In this document: positions 8,943-18,197 of the stretch, piece by piece
How the letters are laid out: each line of letters opens with the position of its first letter
Numbering within the stretch: position 1 is the first letter of the stretch
NCBI RefSeq assembly: GCF_000497445.1
Contig: NZ_CM002285.1
Location: forward strand, 7,611,928-7,675,927
From: Streptomyces roseochromogenus subsp. oscitans DS 12.976
GTDB taxonomy: Bacteria > Actinomycetota > Actinomycetes > Streptomycetales > Streptomycetaceae
Reading direction: 5' to 3'
DNA length: 64,000 nucleotides
Notes under the pieces: model-generated
The model's database searches: none
What the model was told of the DNA's origin: nothing
Seen by the model: only the letters and a program-made list of their open reading frames with translations
Position numbers and translations under genes: made by a program

Positions 8943-9686
8943 ATGATCGAAGACCTCGACCTCGCGCCCGTGGTCGCGGAACAGCCCGACCCGCTGCTGT
9001 TCGCGACCGTCTCCGGAGCCCACCTGTACGGCTTCCCCTCGCAGGACTCGGACGTGGACCTGCGGGGCGTCCATCTGCTCCCGGCGGCCGACCTCGTCGG
9101 GCTGCACGAGCCGGAGGAGACCCGCTCGCGCGCCTGGGTGCGCTACGGCGTCGAGCTGGACCTCGTCACCCATGATCTGCGCAAGTTCGTCCGGCTCATG
9201 CTGCGCCGCAACGGCTACGTCCTGGAGCAACTGCTCTCACCGCTGGTCGTGCACAGCGGCGACACGCACCGGGAGCTGGCCGCGCTCGCCCCCGGCGTCC
9301 TCACCGGCCACCACGCCCACCACTACCGGGGGTTCGCGGTGACCCAGTGGCGGCTGTTCGAGAAGACCGGCGAACTCAAGCCGTTGCTCTACACGTTCAG
9401 GGTGCTGCTCACCGGCATTCACCTCATGCGCAGCGGCGAGGTCCAGGCCCACCTGCCCACCCTCCTGGAGCAGATCGACGCACCCGGCTATCTGCCCGAG
9501 CTGATAGCCGCCAAGGGGGAGCTGGAACACGGCATCGCCGACATCCCGCACGCGCGCGTGGAGGCCGACGTGGAGCGCCTGCACGCCGTGCTGGACGAGG
9601 CCCAGTCCGCCTCAGCCCTGCCCGACGCCCCCACCGCGTACGACGCCCTGCACGACTTCGTGATACGCGTCCGTCTGCAGGGCTGA
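8943..9686 (+). CDS. Predicted nucleotidyltransferase (COG3541-like), copy 1
   Basis: 247 aa. The nucleotidyltransferase signature appears as GAHLYGFPSQDSDVDLRG (about residues 24-41): a Gly-rich turn followed by D-x-D, with Ala-His where the classical motif has Gly-Ser. Later conserved parts are LVTHDLRKFVRLMLRRNG and EQLLSPLVVHS, followed by a helical region with HYRGFAVTQWRLF. The gene starts 5 nt after the glycohydrolase stop, so the two are probably one operon. No substrate is known for this family. Its 3' end overlaps the opposite-strand paralogue by 75 bp. Confidence 0.75.
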   Translation: MIEDLDLAPVVAEQPDPLLFATVSGAHLYGFPSQDSDVDLRGVHLLPAADLVGLHEPEETRSRAWVRYGVELDLVTHDLRKFVRLMLRRNGYVLEQLLSPLVVHSGDTHRELAALAPGVLTGHHAHHYRGFAVTQWRLFEKTGELKPLLYTFRVLLTGIHLMRSGEVQAHLPTLLEQIDAPGYLPELIAAKGELEHGIADIPHARVEADVERLHAVLDEAQSASALPDAPTAYDALHDFVIRVRLQG

Positions 9687-10355
9687 GTCCCGGCGTACCC
9701 GGAACAGGAAGCCGGCCACGCGCGCGTGATCCGGCTCGGACGGGAGCGGGCTGCGGTGCAGAGCCCGCTCCGTCTCCGTCCCCAGCCGGGCCATCCACGC
9801 CTCCACCTCGGCCCAGGGGACCTCGCCCCGCTTCACCGCGAGCAGCGCCTCGCGCCGGTCGCCGACGTCGATCCGCAGCTCGCCGGAGCGCAGCAGGTCA
9901 CGGGCGCTCATCAGCAGGCGCAGCAGATGCATGGCGTGCTTCCAGCGTGGGGCGCCCGTCGCGCGGATGCCGGCGTCGAGCTTCTTGCGCTGGCCCAAGG
10001 CATAGTGGGTGAAGGTGTCGTAGGCCCGGCGGGAGAGGAAGGCGCCGCGCAGGGACAGCAGCTCCCGGCCGGTGTCGTCCAGGTGCTCCACCAGCGGGGA
10101 GTGCAGGCACTCCAGGATGTTCGGATTGCCGCGCAGCGCCAGCTCGCAGAACCGTTCCAGCTCCCAGGAGAACTGCTCCTCGCCCGGCCCCTCCACATGC
10201 GTCGGCGGCTTCTCGAAGCGCCAGAACAGGGGAGTGGGGGCGAGGAACACACCCCGCCGGTCGGTGTCGCTCGCGTCCGTCGCCAGCCCGAAGGCCCGGG
10301 AACCCATGACACAGGCGTAAACGGTGTGGTCGCGTACCAGCGTCTCGGGCTGCAT
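9612..10355 (-). CDS. Predicted nucleotidyltransferase (COG3541-like), copy 2
   Basis: 247 aa, the same length and domain order as the convergent neighbour. It has the classical GSRAFGLATDASDTDRRG motif (about residues 18-35), then ELERFCELALRGNPNILE and CLHSPLVEH, and a C-terminal helical part. It starts at ATG 10355. Its last 75 bases are also the end of copy 1 on the other strand. The two look like diverged paralogues. They are inferred to work in the same process as the ADP-ribosylglycohydrolase. Confidence 0.75.
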   Translation of the reverse strand: MQPETLVRDHTVYACVMGSRAFGLATDASDTDRRGVFLAPTPLFWRFEKPPTHVEGPGEEQFSWELERFCELALRGNPNILECLHSPLVEHLDDTGRELLSLRGAFLSRRAYDTFTHYALGQRKKLDAGIRATGAPRWKHAMHLLRLLMSARDLLRSGELRIDVGDRREALLAVKRGEVPWAEVEAWMARLGTETERALHRSPLPSEPDHARVAGFLFRVRRDSALQTDAYHEVVQGVVRGGGVGQG

Positions 10356-10377
10356 GCCGGGAGCGTACGCGGACCTG

Positions 10378-10815
10378 TCACGTCAGACGGATCGAATTCT
10401 TCTCCACCTTGATCGACTCCTCGGGGAGCGGCGTCTTCGCGGGGCCGTGGGCCACCGAGCCGTCGGCGATGTGGAACTTGCTGCCGTGACACGGGCAGTC
10501 GATCGTGCCGTTCGCGATGTTGTTCACCGTGCAGCCCAGGTGTGTGCAGATCGCCGAGAAGGCCTTGAAGTCGCCCTCCTTCGGCTGCGTGACGACCACC
10601 TTCCGGTCCTTGAAGATCGTGCCGCCGCCCACGGGGATGTCACTGGTCCTGCCCAGAACCCCGCCGGTGCCGGCGGTCTTGACACCGCTCGCGCTCTCGG
10701 TGCTGCTGCTGGCGCTGCCGCTGCTCTTGGTGCCGCCGCATGCCGCGACGGGTGCGACGATCGCTGCCGCCGCGCCCGTCGCCAGAACCGTGCGCCGCTT
10801 CACGTCCTCGGTCAT
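10378..10815 (-). CDS. Rieske [2Fe-2S] lipoprotein, probably Tat-exported
   Basis: 145 aa. The N-terminus KRRTVLATGAAAAIVAPVAAC combines a twin-arginine-like signal with a lipobox (VAAC), followed by a Ser/Gly-rich linker. The Rieske cluster ligands are CTHLGC and CPCHGS in the C-terminal half. It is probably an extracytoplasmic electron carrier anchored by lipid. ATG 10815 has GGAG 6 nt upstream on this strand. The longer ATG at 10848 lacks a good site. Its redox partner is not evident from the neighbours. Confidence 0.9.
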   Translation of the reverse strand: MTEDVKRRTVLATGAAAAIVAPVAACGGTKSSGSASSSTESASGVKTAGTGGVLGRTSDIPVGGGTIFKDRKVVVTQPKEGDFKAFSAICTHLGCTVNNIANGTIDCPCHGSKFHIADGSVAHGPAKTPLPEESIKVEKNSIRLT

Positions 10816-10969
10816 GCCAGTCTCCGTACGCCGTAGAAATCGATACATGTTGATACATATCGGATGCTCTACATCGTCTCAGTGATCGGGCGACCCGCAC
10901 CTGTCGCGCGCGGGCTGACTACCCTGGACGGACCAAGACCAGATCCGCATGTCAGCAGGGAGCAGCGCC

Positions 10970-11332
10970 GTGGCGGTACGAGCGGTCCGGGGGGCCGTCC
11001 AACTGGAACGGGACGAGGCCGGGCACATGGACGAGCAGGTCGGAGCCCTGCTCACCGCGGTCCTGGAGCGGAACGGACTGAGCGCCGACGACCTGATCAG
11101 CATCTGGTTCACGGCCACACCGGACCTGCACAGCGACTTCCCGGCGGCCGCCGCGCGCAAGCTCGGCATCGTCGACGTGCCGCTGATCTGCGCCCAGGAA
11201 CTGGACATCGCGGGCGCCATGCCCCGGGTCGTACGGCTCCTCGCGCACATCGAGTCGGACCGGCCCCGCGCCGACATCAACCACGTCTACCTCGGCGCCG
11301 CGGCCGCCCTGCGCAAGGACATCGCCCAGTGA
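10970..11332 (+). CDS. aroH: Chorismate mutase, AroH type
   Basis: Monofunctional trimeric chorismate mutase that turns chorismate into prephenate for Phe/Tyr synthesis. It is 120 aa, the family length, starting MAVRAVRGAVQLERDEAGH with the active-site arginine close to the N-terminus. DDLISIWFTATPDLHSDFPA and GAMPRVVRLL are typical. GTG 10970 follows CAGGGAG. It overlaps the prephenate dehydrogenase gene by 4 nt, whose enzyme uses its product. Confidence 0.93.
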   Translation: MAVRAVRGAVQLERDEAGHMDEQVGALLTAVLERNGLSADDLISIWFTATPDLHSDFPAAAARKLGIVDVPLICAQELDIAGAMPRVVRLLAHIESDRPRADINHVYLGAAAALRKDIAQ

Positions 11333-12423
11333 GAAGCGCACTCGTGATCGGCACCGGCCTCATCGGCACCTCCGCCGCCCTGGCCCTGGTCCAGCGCGGC
11401 GTCATCGTGCACCTCGTCGACCACGACCCCGAGCAGGCCCGTACGGCCGCCGCACTGGGCGCCGGCACCGACGAGGCCCCCGACGGACCCGTCGACCTCG
11501 CGATCGTGGCCGCCCCGCCCGCGCACGTGGCCGGTGTGCTCGCCGACGCCATGCGCCGGGGCGTGGCCCGCGGCTATGTCGACGTGGCCAGTGTCAAGGG
11601 CGGCCCGCGCCGCGAGCTGGAAGCGCTCGGCCTGGACCTGTCCGTAATGTCGAGGTATCTCGGCAGCCACCCCATGTCCGGCCGCGAGAAGTCCGGCCCG
11701 CTGGCCGCGACCGCCGACCTCTTCGAGGGCCGCCCCTGGGTGCTCACCCCGACCCGGGACACCGACACCGAGGTGCTGAACCTCGCCCTGGAGCTGGTCT
11801 CGCACTGCCGGGCCGTACCGGTCGTCATGGACGCCGACGCGCACGACCGCGCCGTCGCCCTCGTCTCCCACATGCCCCACCTGGTGTCCAGCATGGTCGC
11901 CGCGCGCCTGGAGCACGCCGCGGAGGCCGCCGTACGGCTGTGCGGGCAGGGCATCCGGGACGTGACCCGGATCGCCGCCTCCGATCCGCGTATGTGGATC
12001 GACATCCTGTCCGCGAACCCCGGCCCGGTCGCCGACCTGCTCTCCGACGTCGCCGCCGACCTGGGCGAGACCGTCGAGGCGCTGCGCGCCCTGCAGTCCT
12101 CCGACGAGGCCAAGCGGCGCGAGGGCACCGCCGGTATCGAGGACGTGCTGCGCCGCGGGAACGCGGGCCAGGTGCGGGTGCCGGGCAAGCACGGCAGCGC
12201 GCCGCACCGGTACGAGAACGTCGTCGTCCTCATCGACGACCAGCCCGGCCAGCTGGCCCGCATCTTCGCCGACGCGGGACGGGCCGGGGTCAACATCGAG
12301 GACGTGCGCATCGAGCACGCGACCGGGCAGCAGGCCGGTCTGGTCCAGCTCATGGTCGAACCGAAGGCGGCGCCCGCGCTGAAGGAGGCACTGCGGGAGC
12401 GGGGCTGGGCGCTGCGGCAGTAG
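11329..12423 (+). CDS. tyrA: Prephenate dehydrogenase with C-terminal ACT domain
   Basis: 364 aa. The N-terminal Rossmann motif is LVIGTGLIGTSAALAL (about residues 5-20). The dehydrogenase signature is YLGSHPMSGREKSGP (about 108-122). A regulatory ACT domain near the C-terminus begins at NVVVLIDDQPGQLARIF (about 297). It oxidises prephenate to hydroxyphenylpyruvate for tyrosine. GTG 11329 overlaps the aroH stop (GTGA), indicating coupling. The ACT domain suggests feedback control by an amino acid, probably tyrosine. Confidence 0.95.
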   Translation: MRSALVIGTGLIGTSAALALVQRGVIVHLVDHDPEQARTAAALGAGTDEAPDGPVDLAIVAAPPAHVAGVLADAMRRGVARGYVDVASVKGGPRRELEALGLDLSVMSRYLGSHPMSGREKSGPLAATADLFEGRPWVLTPTRDTDTEVLNLALELVSHCRAVPVVMDADAHDRAVALVSHMPHLVSSMVAARLEHAAEAAVRLCGQGIRDVTRIAASDPRMWIDILSANPGPVADLLSDVAADLGETVEALRALQSSDEAKRREGTAGIEDVLRRGNAGQVRVPGKHGSAPHRYENVVVLIDDQPGQLARIFADAGRAGVNIEDVRIEHATGQQAGLVQLMVEPKAAPALKEALRERGWALRQ

Positions 12424-12528
12424 GGCGTCCACAGGCGTCCGGACGAGTGACCCGCACCCAGTAACCTTGTGCAGGGCGCTCTCGCTCCCCCCGTACCCGC
12501 CCACCCCGCACCAGGAAGGTCTCCCTCC

Positions 12529-13224
12529 GTGGAAAACGGCGCCGCCCCGACCGCCCAGCCCGTGATCGTCGCGATCGACGGCCCCTCCGGCACGGGCAAG
12601 TCGAGCACGTCGAAGGCCGTCGCCGCGCAGCTCGGCCTGAGCTACCTGGACACCGGCGCCCAGTACCGGGCGATCACCTGGTGGATGGTGAGCAACGGCA
12701 TCGACCTGGAGGACCCGACGGCCATCGCAGCGGTCGCCGGCAAGCCGGAGATCGTCTCCGGCACCGACCCGGCCAACCCGACCATCACGGTCGACGGCAC
12801 CGACGTGGCCGGCCCGATCCGCACCCAGGAGGTCACCTCCAAGGTCAGCGCGGTCAGCGCGGTGCCCGAGGTGCGCACCCTGATCACCGAGCTGCAGCGC
12901 TCGATCGCCGCCGGCGCGGAGCACGGCATCGTGGTCGAGGGCCGTGACATCGGTACGACCGTTCTCCCGGACGCCGACCTGAAGATCTTCCTCACCGCGT
13001 CCCCGGAGGCTCGCGCGGCCCGTCGCAGTGGCGAGCTGAAGGGCGTCGACGTGCACGCCACCCGCGAGGCGCTGATCAAGCGGGACGCGGCCGACTCCTC
13101 CCGCAAGACCTCGCCGCTCGCCAAGGCCGGCGACGCGGTCGAGGTCGACACCACCGAGCTCACCCTCGCCCAGGTCATCGAGTGCGTCGTCACCCTGGTC
13201 GAGGAGAAGCGGGCCGGGAAGTGA
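12529..13224 (+). CDS. cmk: Cytidylate kinase
   Basis: 231 aa, phosphorylates CMP/dCMP with ATP. The P-loop is IDGPSGTGKSSTSKAVA (about 16-32), and the CMP-specific region YLDTGAQYRAITW follows. VVEGRDIGTTVLPDADLKIF and LTASPEARAARR are the later signatures. GTG 12529 has AGGAAGGT about 9 nt upstream. It overlaps the acyltransferase gene by 4 nt and belongs to the cmk-plsC-der order common in actinobacteria. Confidence 0.96.
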   Translation: MENGAAPTAQPVIVAIDGPSGTGKSSTSKAVAAQLGLSYLDTGAQYRAITWWMVSNGIDLEDPTAIAAVAGKPEIVSGTDPANPTITVDGTDVAGPIRTQEVTSKVSAVSAVPEVRTLITELQRSIAAGAEHGIVVEGRDIGTTVLPDADLKIFLTASPEARAARRSGELKGVDVHATREALIKRDAADSSRKTSPLAKAGDAVEVDTTELTLAQVIECVVTLVEEKRAGK

Positions 13225-13898
13225 GCCTTCCGTCAGCCCCTGCCCAGCAGCCGGAGAAGCCCCCGTCGGGGCGGGGCGCCGAGGTCGGCCGGCGCATCGG
13301 CGTCGGCCTGATGTACGGGCTGTGGAAGCCGCGCGTGCTCGGCGCCTGGAAGGTGCCCGCCACCGGCCCGGTGATCTTCGCGGTCAACCACTCCCACAAC
13401 ATCGACGGCCCGATGGTCATGGGCGTGGCACCCCGGCCGACGCACTTCCTGATCAAGAAGGAGGCGTACGTCGGCCCGCTGGGCTCCTTCCTGACCGGCA
13501 TCGGCCAGCTGAAGGTGGACCGCGCCACCGCCGACCGCACGGCGATCACCCGCGCCCTCGGCGTGCTGGAGGCCGGGGGCGTGCTGGGCATCTTCCCGGA
13601 GGGCACCCGCGGCGACGGCGACTTCGCCTCGCTGCGCGCCGGGCTCGCCTACTTCGCCGTACGCAGCGGGGCGCCGATCGTGCCCATCGCCGTGATGGGA
13701 AGCGCCGAGCAGCCCGGACGGTTGATAAAGGCGCTGCCCCCGCTGCGCTCCCGCGTCGACGTCGTCTTCGGCGACCCCTTCGACGCGGGCGACGGCAGCG
13801 GGCGGCGCACGCGCAAGGCGCTGGACGAGGCGACCGAGCGCATCCAGAAGCAGCTCACCAGCCACCTGGAAACCGCCAGGCGCCTGACCGGGCGCTAG
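13221..13898 (+). CDS. 1-acyl-sn-glycerol-3-phosphate acyltransferase (PlsC-like)
   Basis: 225 aa. The acyltransferase block [14 protein letters not shown] (HX4D) lies at about residue 56, and block [14 protein letters not shown] at about 124. It probably adds the second acyl chain to lysophosphatidate at the membrane. GTG 13221 overlaps the cmk stop. The conserved position between cmk and der is typical, but the precise lipid substrate is inferred from the family. Confidence 0.9.
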   Translation: MSLPSAPAQQPEKPPSGRGAEVGRRIGVGLMYGLWKPRVLGAWKVPATGPVIFAVNHSHNIDGPMVMGVAPRPTHFLIKKEAYVGPLGSFLTGIGQLKVDRATADRTAITRALGVLEAGGVLGIFPEGTRGDGDFASLRAGLAYFAVRSGAPIVPIAVMGSAEQPGRLIKALPPLRSRVDVVFGDPFDAGDGSGRRTRKALDEATERIQKQLTSHLETARRLTGR

Positions 13899-13989
13899 GC
13901 GACACTTGAGTAGTGGATCAGCCCACCGGGTTCATCCCATCAGGGCCTGTTCCACCGATCACCACGATGAACGACGAGGTACGGACTAC

Positions 13990-15474
13990 ATGAACGACGA
14001 CATCCAGCCCGGCGACTCGGCTGAGCACGAGTACGACCACGGGGCTCTCGGCGACGCCGAGTACGCGGAGTTCATGGAGCTCGCCGCGGAAGAGGGCTTC
14101 GACATCGAGGACGTCGAGGGCGCCATCGAGGCGGCGGGCCACGGTCCGCTGCCCGTGCTCGCCGTCGTCGGCCGCCCCAATGTCGGCAAGTCGACCCTGG
14201 TGAACCGGATCATCGGCCGTCGCGAGGCGGTCGTCGAGGACAAGCCGGGCGTCACCCGTGACCGCGTCACCTACGAGGCCGAGTGGGCCGGCCGCCGCTT
14301 CAAGGTCGTCGACACCGGCGGCTGGGAGCAGGACGTCCTCGGCATCGACGCCTCCGTGGCCGCCCAGGCCGAGTTCGCGATCGAGGCGGCCGACGCGGTC
14401 GTCTTCGTCGTGGACGCCAAGGTCGGCGCGACCGACACGGATGAGGCGGTGGTACGGCTGCTGCGCAAGGCCGGCAAGCCGGTCGTACTGTGCGCCAACA
14501 AGGTCGACGGCCCGAGCGGCGAGGCCGACGCGGCCTACCTGTGGAGCCTCGGCCTCGGCGAGCCGCACCCCGTCTCGGCGCTGCACGGCCGCGGCACCGG
14601 CGACATGCTCGACGCGGTCCTGGAGGTGCTGCCGGACGCGCCGCGCGAGACCTTCGGCGGGAGCGGCATCGGCGGCCCGCGCCGGATCGCCCTGATCGGC
14701 CGCCCGAACGTCGGCAAGTCCTCCCTGCTGAACAAGGTGGCGGGCGAGGAGCGCGTCGTCGTCAACGAGCTGGCGGGCACCACCCGCGACCCGGTCGACG
14801 AGCTGATCGAACTGGGCGGCGTGACCTGGAAGTTCGTCGACACGGCGGGCATTCGCAAGCGCGTCCACCTCCAGCAGGGCGCCGACTACTACGCCTCCCT
14901 GCGTACGGCAGCGGCCGTGGAGAAGGCGGAGGTCGCCGTCATCCTGATCGACGCCTCCGAGAACATCTCCGTGCAGGACCAGCGGATCGTCACCATGGCC
15001 GTCGAGGCGGGCCGCGCGATCGTCCTCGCCTACAACAAGTGGGACACCCTCGACGAGGAGCGCCGCTACTACCTGGAGCGCGAGATCGAGACCGAGCTGG
15101 GCCAGGTCGCCTGGGCCCCGCGTGTGAACGTCTCGGCGCGCACCGGCCGCCACATGGAGAAGCTGGTCCCGGCCATCGAGACCGCCCTCGCCGGCTGGGA
15201 GACCCGCGTCCCCACCGGCCGCCTCAACGCCTTCCTCGGCGAGCTGGTCTCGGCCCACCCGCACCCGATCCGGGGCGGCAAGCAGCCGCGCATCCTGTTC
15301 GGCACCCAGGCAGGCACCAAGCCCCCGCGCTTCGTCCTCTTCGCCTCCGGCTTCATCGAGGCGGGTTACCGCCGCTTCATCGAGCGTCGGCTGCGCGAGG
15401 AGTTCGGCTTCGACGGCACCCCGATCCATATCTCGGTGCGGGTGCGCGAGAAGCGCGGCGCGAAGAAGAAGTAA
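13990..15474 (+). CDS. der: GTPase Der (EngA), 50S ribosome assembly
   Basis: 494 aa with tandem GTPase domains: GRPNVGKST / DTGG / NKVD in the first and GRPNVGKSS / DTAG / NKWD in the second, then a KH-like C-terminal domain ending in a Lys-rich tail (RGAKKK). An acidic N-terminal extension of ~55 residues precedes the first P-loop, as in other actinobacterial Der proteins. ATG 13990 is preceded by GAGGT at about 10 nt. Alternative upstream codons have no site. It functions in late 50S subunit maturation. Confidence 0.96.
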   Translation: MNDDIQPGDSAEHEYDHGALGDAEYAEFMELAAEEGFDIEDVEGAIEAAGHGPLPVLAVVGRPNVGKSTLVNRIIGRREAVVEDKPGVTRDRVTYEAEWAGRRFKVVDTGGWEQDVLGIDASVAAQAEFAIEAADAVVFVVDAKVGATDTDEAVVRLLRKAGKPVVLCANKVDGPSGEADAAYLWSLGLGEPHPVSALHGRGTGDMLDAVLEVLPDAPRETFGGSGIGGPRRIALIGRPNVGKSSLLNKVAGEERVVVNELAGTTRDPVDELIELGGVTWKFVDTAGIRKRVHLQQGADYYASLRTAAAVEKAEVAVILIDASENISVQDQRIVTMAVEAGRAIVLAYNKWDTLDEERRYYLEREIETELGQVAWAPRVNVSARTGRHMEKLVPAIETALAGWETRVPTGRLNAFLGELVSAHPHPIRGGKQPRILFGTQAGTKPPRFVLFASGFIEAGYRRFIERRLREEFGFDGTPIHISVRVREKRGAKKK

Positions 15475-15488
15475 CGGCTGTACGACGT

Positions 15489-15529
15489 GAAGGGCGGCCC
15501 TGGAGACCAGAGTCCAGAGGCCGCCCTTC
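15489..15529. terminator. Strong hairpin after der
   Basis: GAAGGGCGGCC pairs exactly with GGCCGCCCTTC, extended inward by CTGGA/TCCAG with a single bulged A. It lies 15 nt after the der stop and just before the converging gene on the other strand, so it could serve both. Confidence 0.8.
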
Positions 15530-15541
15530 AGCGTCCGCCGG

Positions 15542-15934
15542 TCACATGCCCCGGCGCGGTCCCGGAGGCAGCGCCGCCGGAACATGGTGCATCCCGGTGT
15601 CCTCGTGCTGCCGCCCCAGCGTGCCGATCCGCTGCCACTGCGACTGCTGCCGCGCGCTGTACGCCCCCGCGCTGTAGGCGCTGTACGAGCTGCTGAACGA
15701 CCCCGCCCGATGCCCGCCGTAGCCACCCGTACGGTCCGACAGCTGCCCGAACGGGCTGAACCTCAGTCCCTCCTCCCCGCTCCGGTCACCCGGCAGCGTA
15801 CGGAAGGCCTTGACCCACTCCGCGTAGAGCGAGTCGTAGATCGGCGTGGGGGAGCCCCCACCTTCCTGCCCCGTCCGCGCGGACGGGATAGCGGAGAACA
15901 ATGACCGGCGGGGAGGAGTGTCGTATGCGTGCAC
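15542..15934 (-). CDS. Conserved Streptomyces hypothetical protein (start uncertain)
   Basis: The convincing part begins TPIYDSLYAEWVKAFRTLPG (from about nt 15846 downward) and ends in a Ser/Tyr/Gly-rich tail (SFSSSYSAYSAGAYSARQ). No function is known. The only in-frame start codons further up are GTG 15934 and TTG 15901, neither with a good ribosome-binding site. The extra N-terminal residues read like non-coding sequence and include a GC-rich palindromic repeat. An older start at the T-P-I position may have been destroyed by that repeat (see findings). Confidence applies to a gene being here and not to its 5' end. Confidence 0.5.
   Translation of the reverse strand: MHAYDTPPRRSLFSAIPSARTGQEGGGSPTPIYDSLYAEWVKAFRTLPGDRSGEEGLRFSPFGQLSDRTGGYGGHRAGSFSSSYSAYSAGAYSARQQSQWQRIGTLGRQHEDTGMHHVPAALPPGPRRGM
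15846..15887. repeat. GC-rich palindromic repeat unit
   Basis: GTGGGGGAGCCCCCAC (15846-15861), eight spacer bases, then the 18-bp palindrome CCCGTCCGCGCGGACGGG (15870-15887). The first block belongs to the same GGGGG-NN-CCCCC type as 34520-34535 and 61283-61294. Confidence 0.6.
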
Positions 15935-15983
15935 GTATGTCCAAACGACGGCCCCCTTAAAGAGATGCGGTTCTGCAACCTGC

Positions 15984-16033
15984 CTTTAGGGGCGCGGGGA
16001 ACTGCGCGAGCAACCACGAACGACCCGCACCCG
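15984..16033. repeat. Streptomyces interspersed intergenic repeat (TTTAGGGGCGCGGGGAACTG type)
   Basis: The stretch starting CTTTAGGGGCGCGGGGAACT and running to GACCCGCACCCG matches a sequence I recognise from many Streptomyces intergenic regions. Function unknown. A related half (CGCCCTGAAGGGGCGCGGGG read on the minus strand) occurs at 19762-19784. It lies between two minus-strand hypothetical genes. Confidence 0.55.
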
Positions 16034-16071
16034 CCCCCGTACAGCCGCCCCCCGCCCCCTGGGCGCGAATG

Positions 16072-16863
16072 TCACGTACCCGCAAGGGGAAGCGCGGCCC
16101 CCACCAGCTTCCCCTGCGCCGCCGACTTGTCGAGAGACTCCCGCAGCAGATCCTCCCGCGGCTGCCGCCCGATCGACCCCACCGGCGCCGCGAACATCAG
16201 CACCTGCTGATGCTTGTTCGCCGCGGCCCGCCACCCGTCCGTCACCTGCAGCGGCTGATGTGCCTGCCACCAGGCGACCGGCTGTCCGCCGCTCGCCGAG
16301 GGCTGCAGCACCGCATGCAGCTGCCCCATGGCGAGCAGCACCGACCAGCCGTGCAGCACCGGCGGCACGGACGACAGCTCGGTCACCGGCATGAACCCCT
16401 GCTCGATGAGGAGCGGAAGGAAGTCGTCGCCGGTCCCGGCGGAGCCGGGGCGTACGATCGCCGAGGTCGGCTCGACGACGAGCGCGGGGTGCAACTCGCC
16501 CTCGATCAGGACGAGTCCGCTGGTCACGCCCAGCACCGCCTGCTCGGGCGCGACCTGCTGCGGCGTGCCGGCGGCGGTGGCACCGGCCACGCCGCCGATG
16601 GACCGGACGGCGCCCTGCAACTGCTCCTCGGTGACCTGGACGACCTGCGAGGGCAGGCAGCTGGCGTGGGCGAAGGCGAGCACGGCGGTCTCGTCGCCGA
16701 CGAACAGAACGGTGCTGGTGCGCTCCTGCTCGGAGTCGCCCGGAGTGCGGCAGGAGGTGCAGTCGTAACTGCCCGGGGCGTTCTCTCCGGCGACCAGCCG
16801 GTCGGCTTCTTCGTCGCCGATCTCGGCGCGTACGGCGTCACTGACGTCGAGCATGCGCGGCAC
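16072..16863 (-). CDS. Conserved hypothetical protein
   Basis: 263 aa, not recognised. GTG 16863 has GAGGGAG 5 nt upstream. The ATG nine bases later is too far from it. Visible features are an acidic start (MLDVSDAVRAEIGDEEADR), one CTSC pair near residue 32, and long stretches of beta-type hydrophobic residues (STVLFVGDETAVLAFAHA, GLVLIEGELHPALVVE). It has no signal peptide and no membrane segment, so it is probably cytoplasmic. The Cys pair may bind metal but has no partner pair. Confidence 0.75.
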   Translation of the reverse strand: MPRMLDVSDAVRAEIGDEEADRLVAGENAPGSYDCTSCRTPGDSEQERTSTVLFVGDETAVLAFAHASCLPSQVVQVTEEQLQGAVRSIGGVAGATAAGTPQQVAPEQAVLGVTSGLVLIEGELHPALVVEPTSAIVRPGSAGTGDDFLPLLIEQGFMPVTELSSVPPVLHGWSVLLAMGQLHAVLQPSASGGQPVAWWQAHQPLQVTDGWRAAANKHQQVLMFAAPVGSIGRQPREDLLRESLDKSAAQGKLVGAALPLAGT

Positions 16864-18110
<1,247 letters not shown>

Positions 18111-18138
18111 AGCACCCTTCGGGCCGAGCACCCGGTGA

Positions 18139-18173
18139 GGACAGCCGCTGCCCCTCGAGGACAGCGGCTGTCC
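18139..18173. terminator. Perfect 12-bp hairpin after the Rpf-like gene
   Basis: GGACAGCCGCTG and CAGCGGCTGTCC flank an 11-nt loop. The position 28 nt after the stop and before the next start fits a terminator. Confidence 0.8.
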
Positions 18174-18197
18174 GCATCCCCTGGCAGACTCGGCCCC

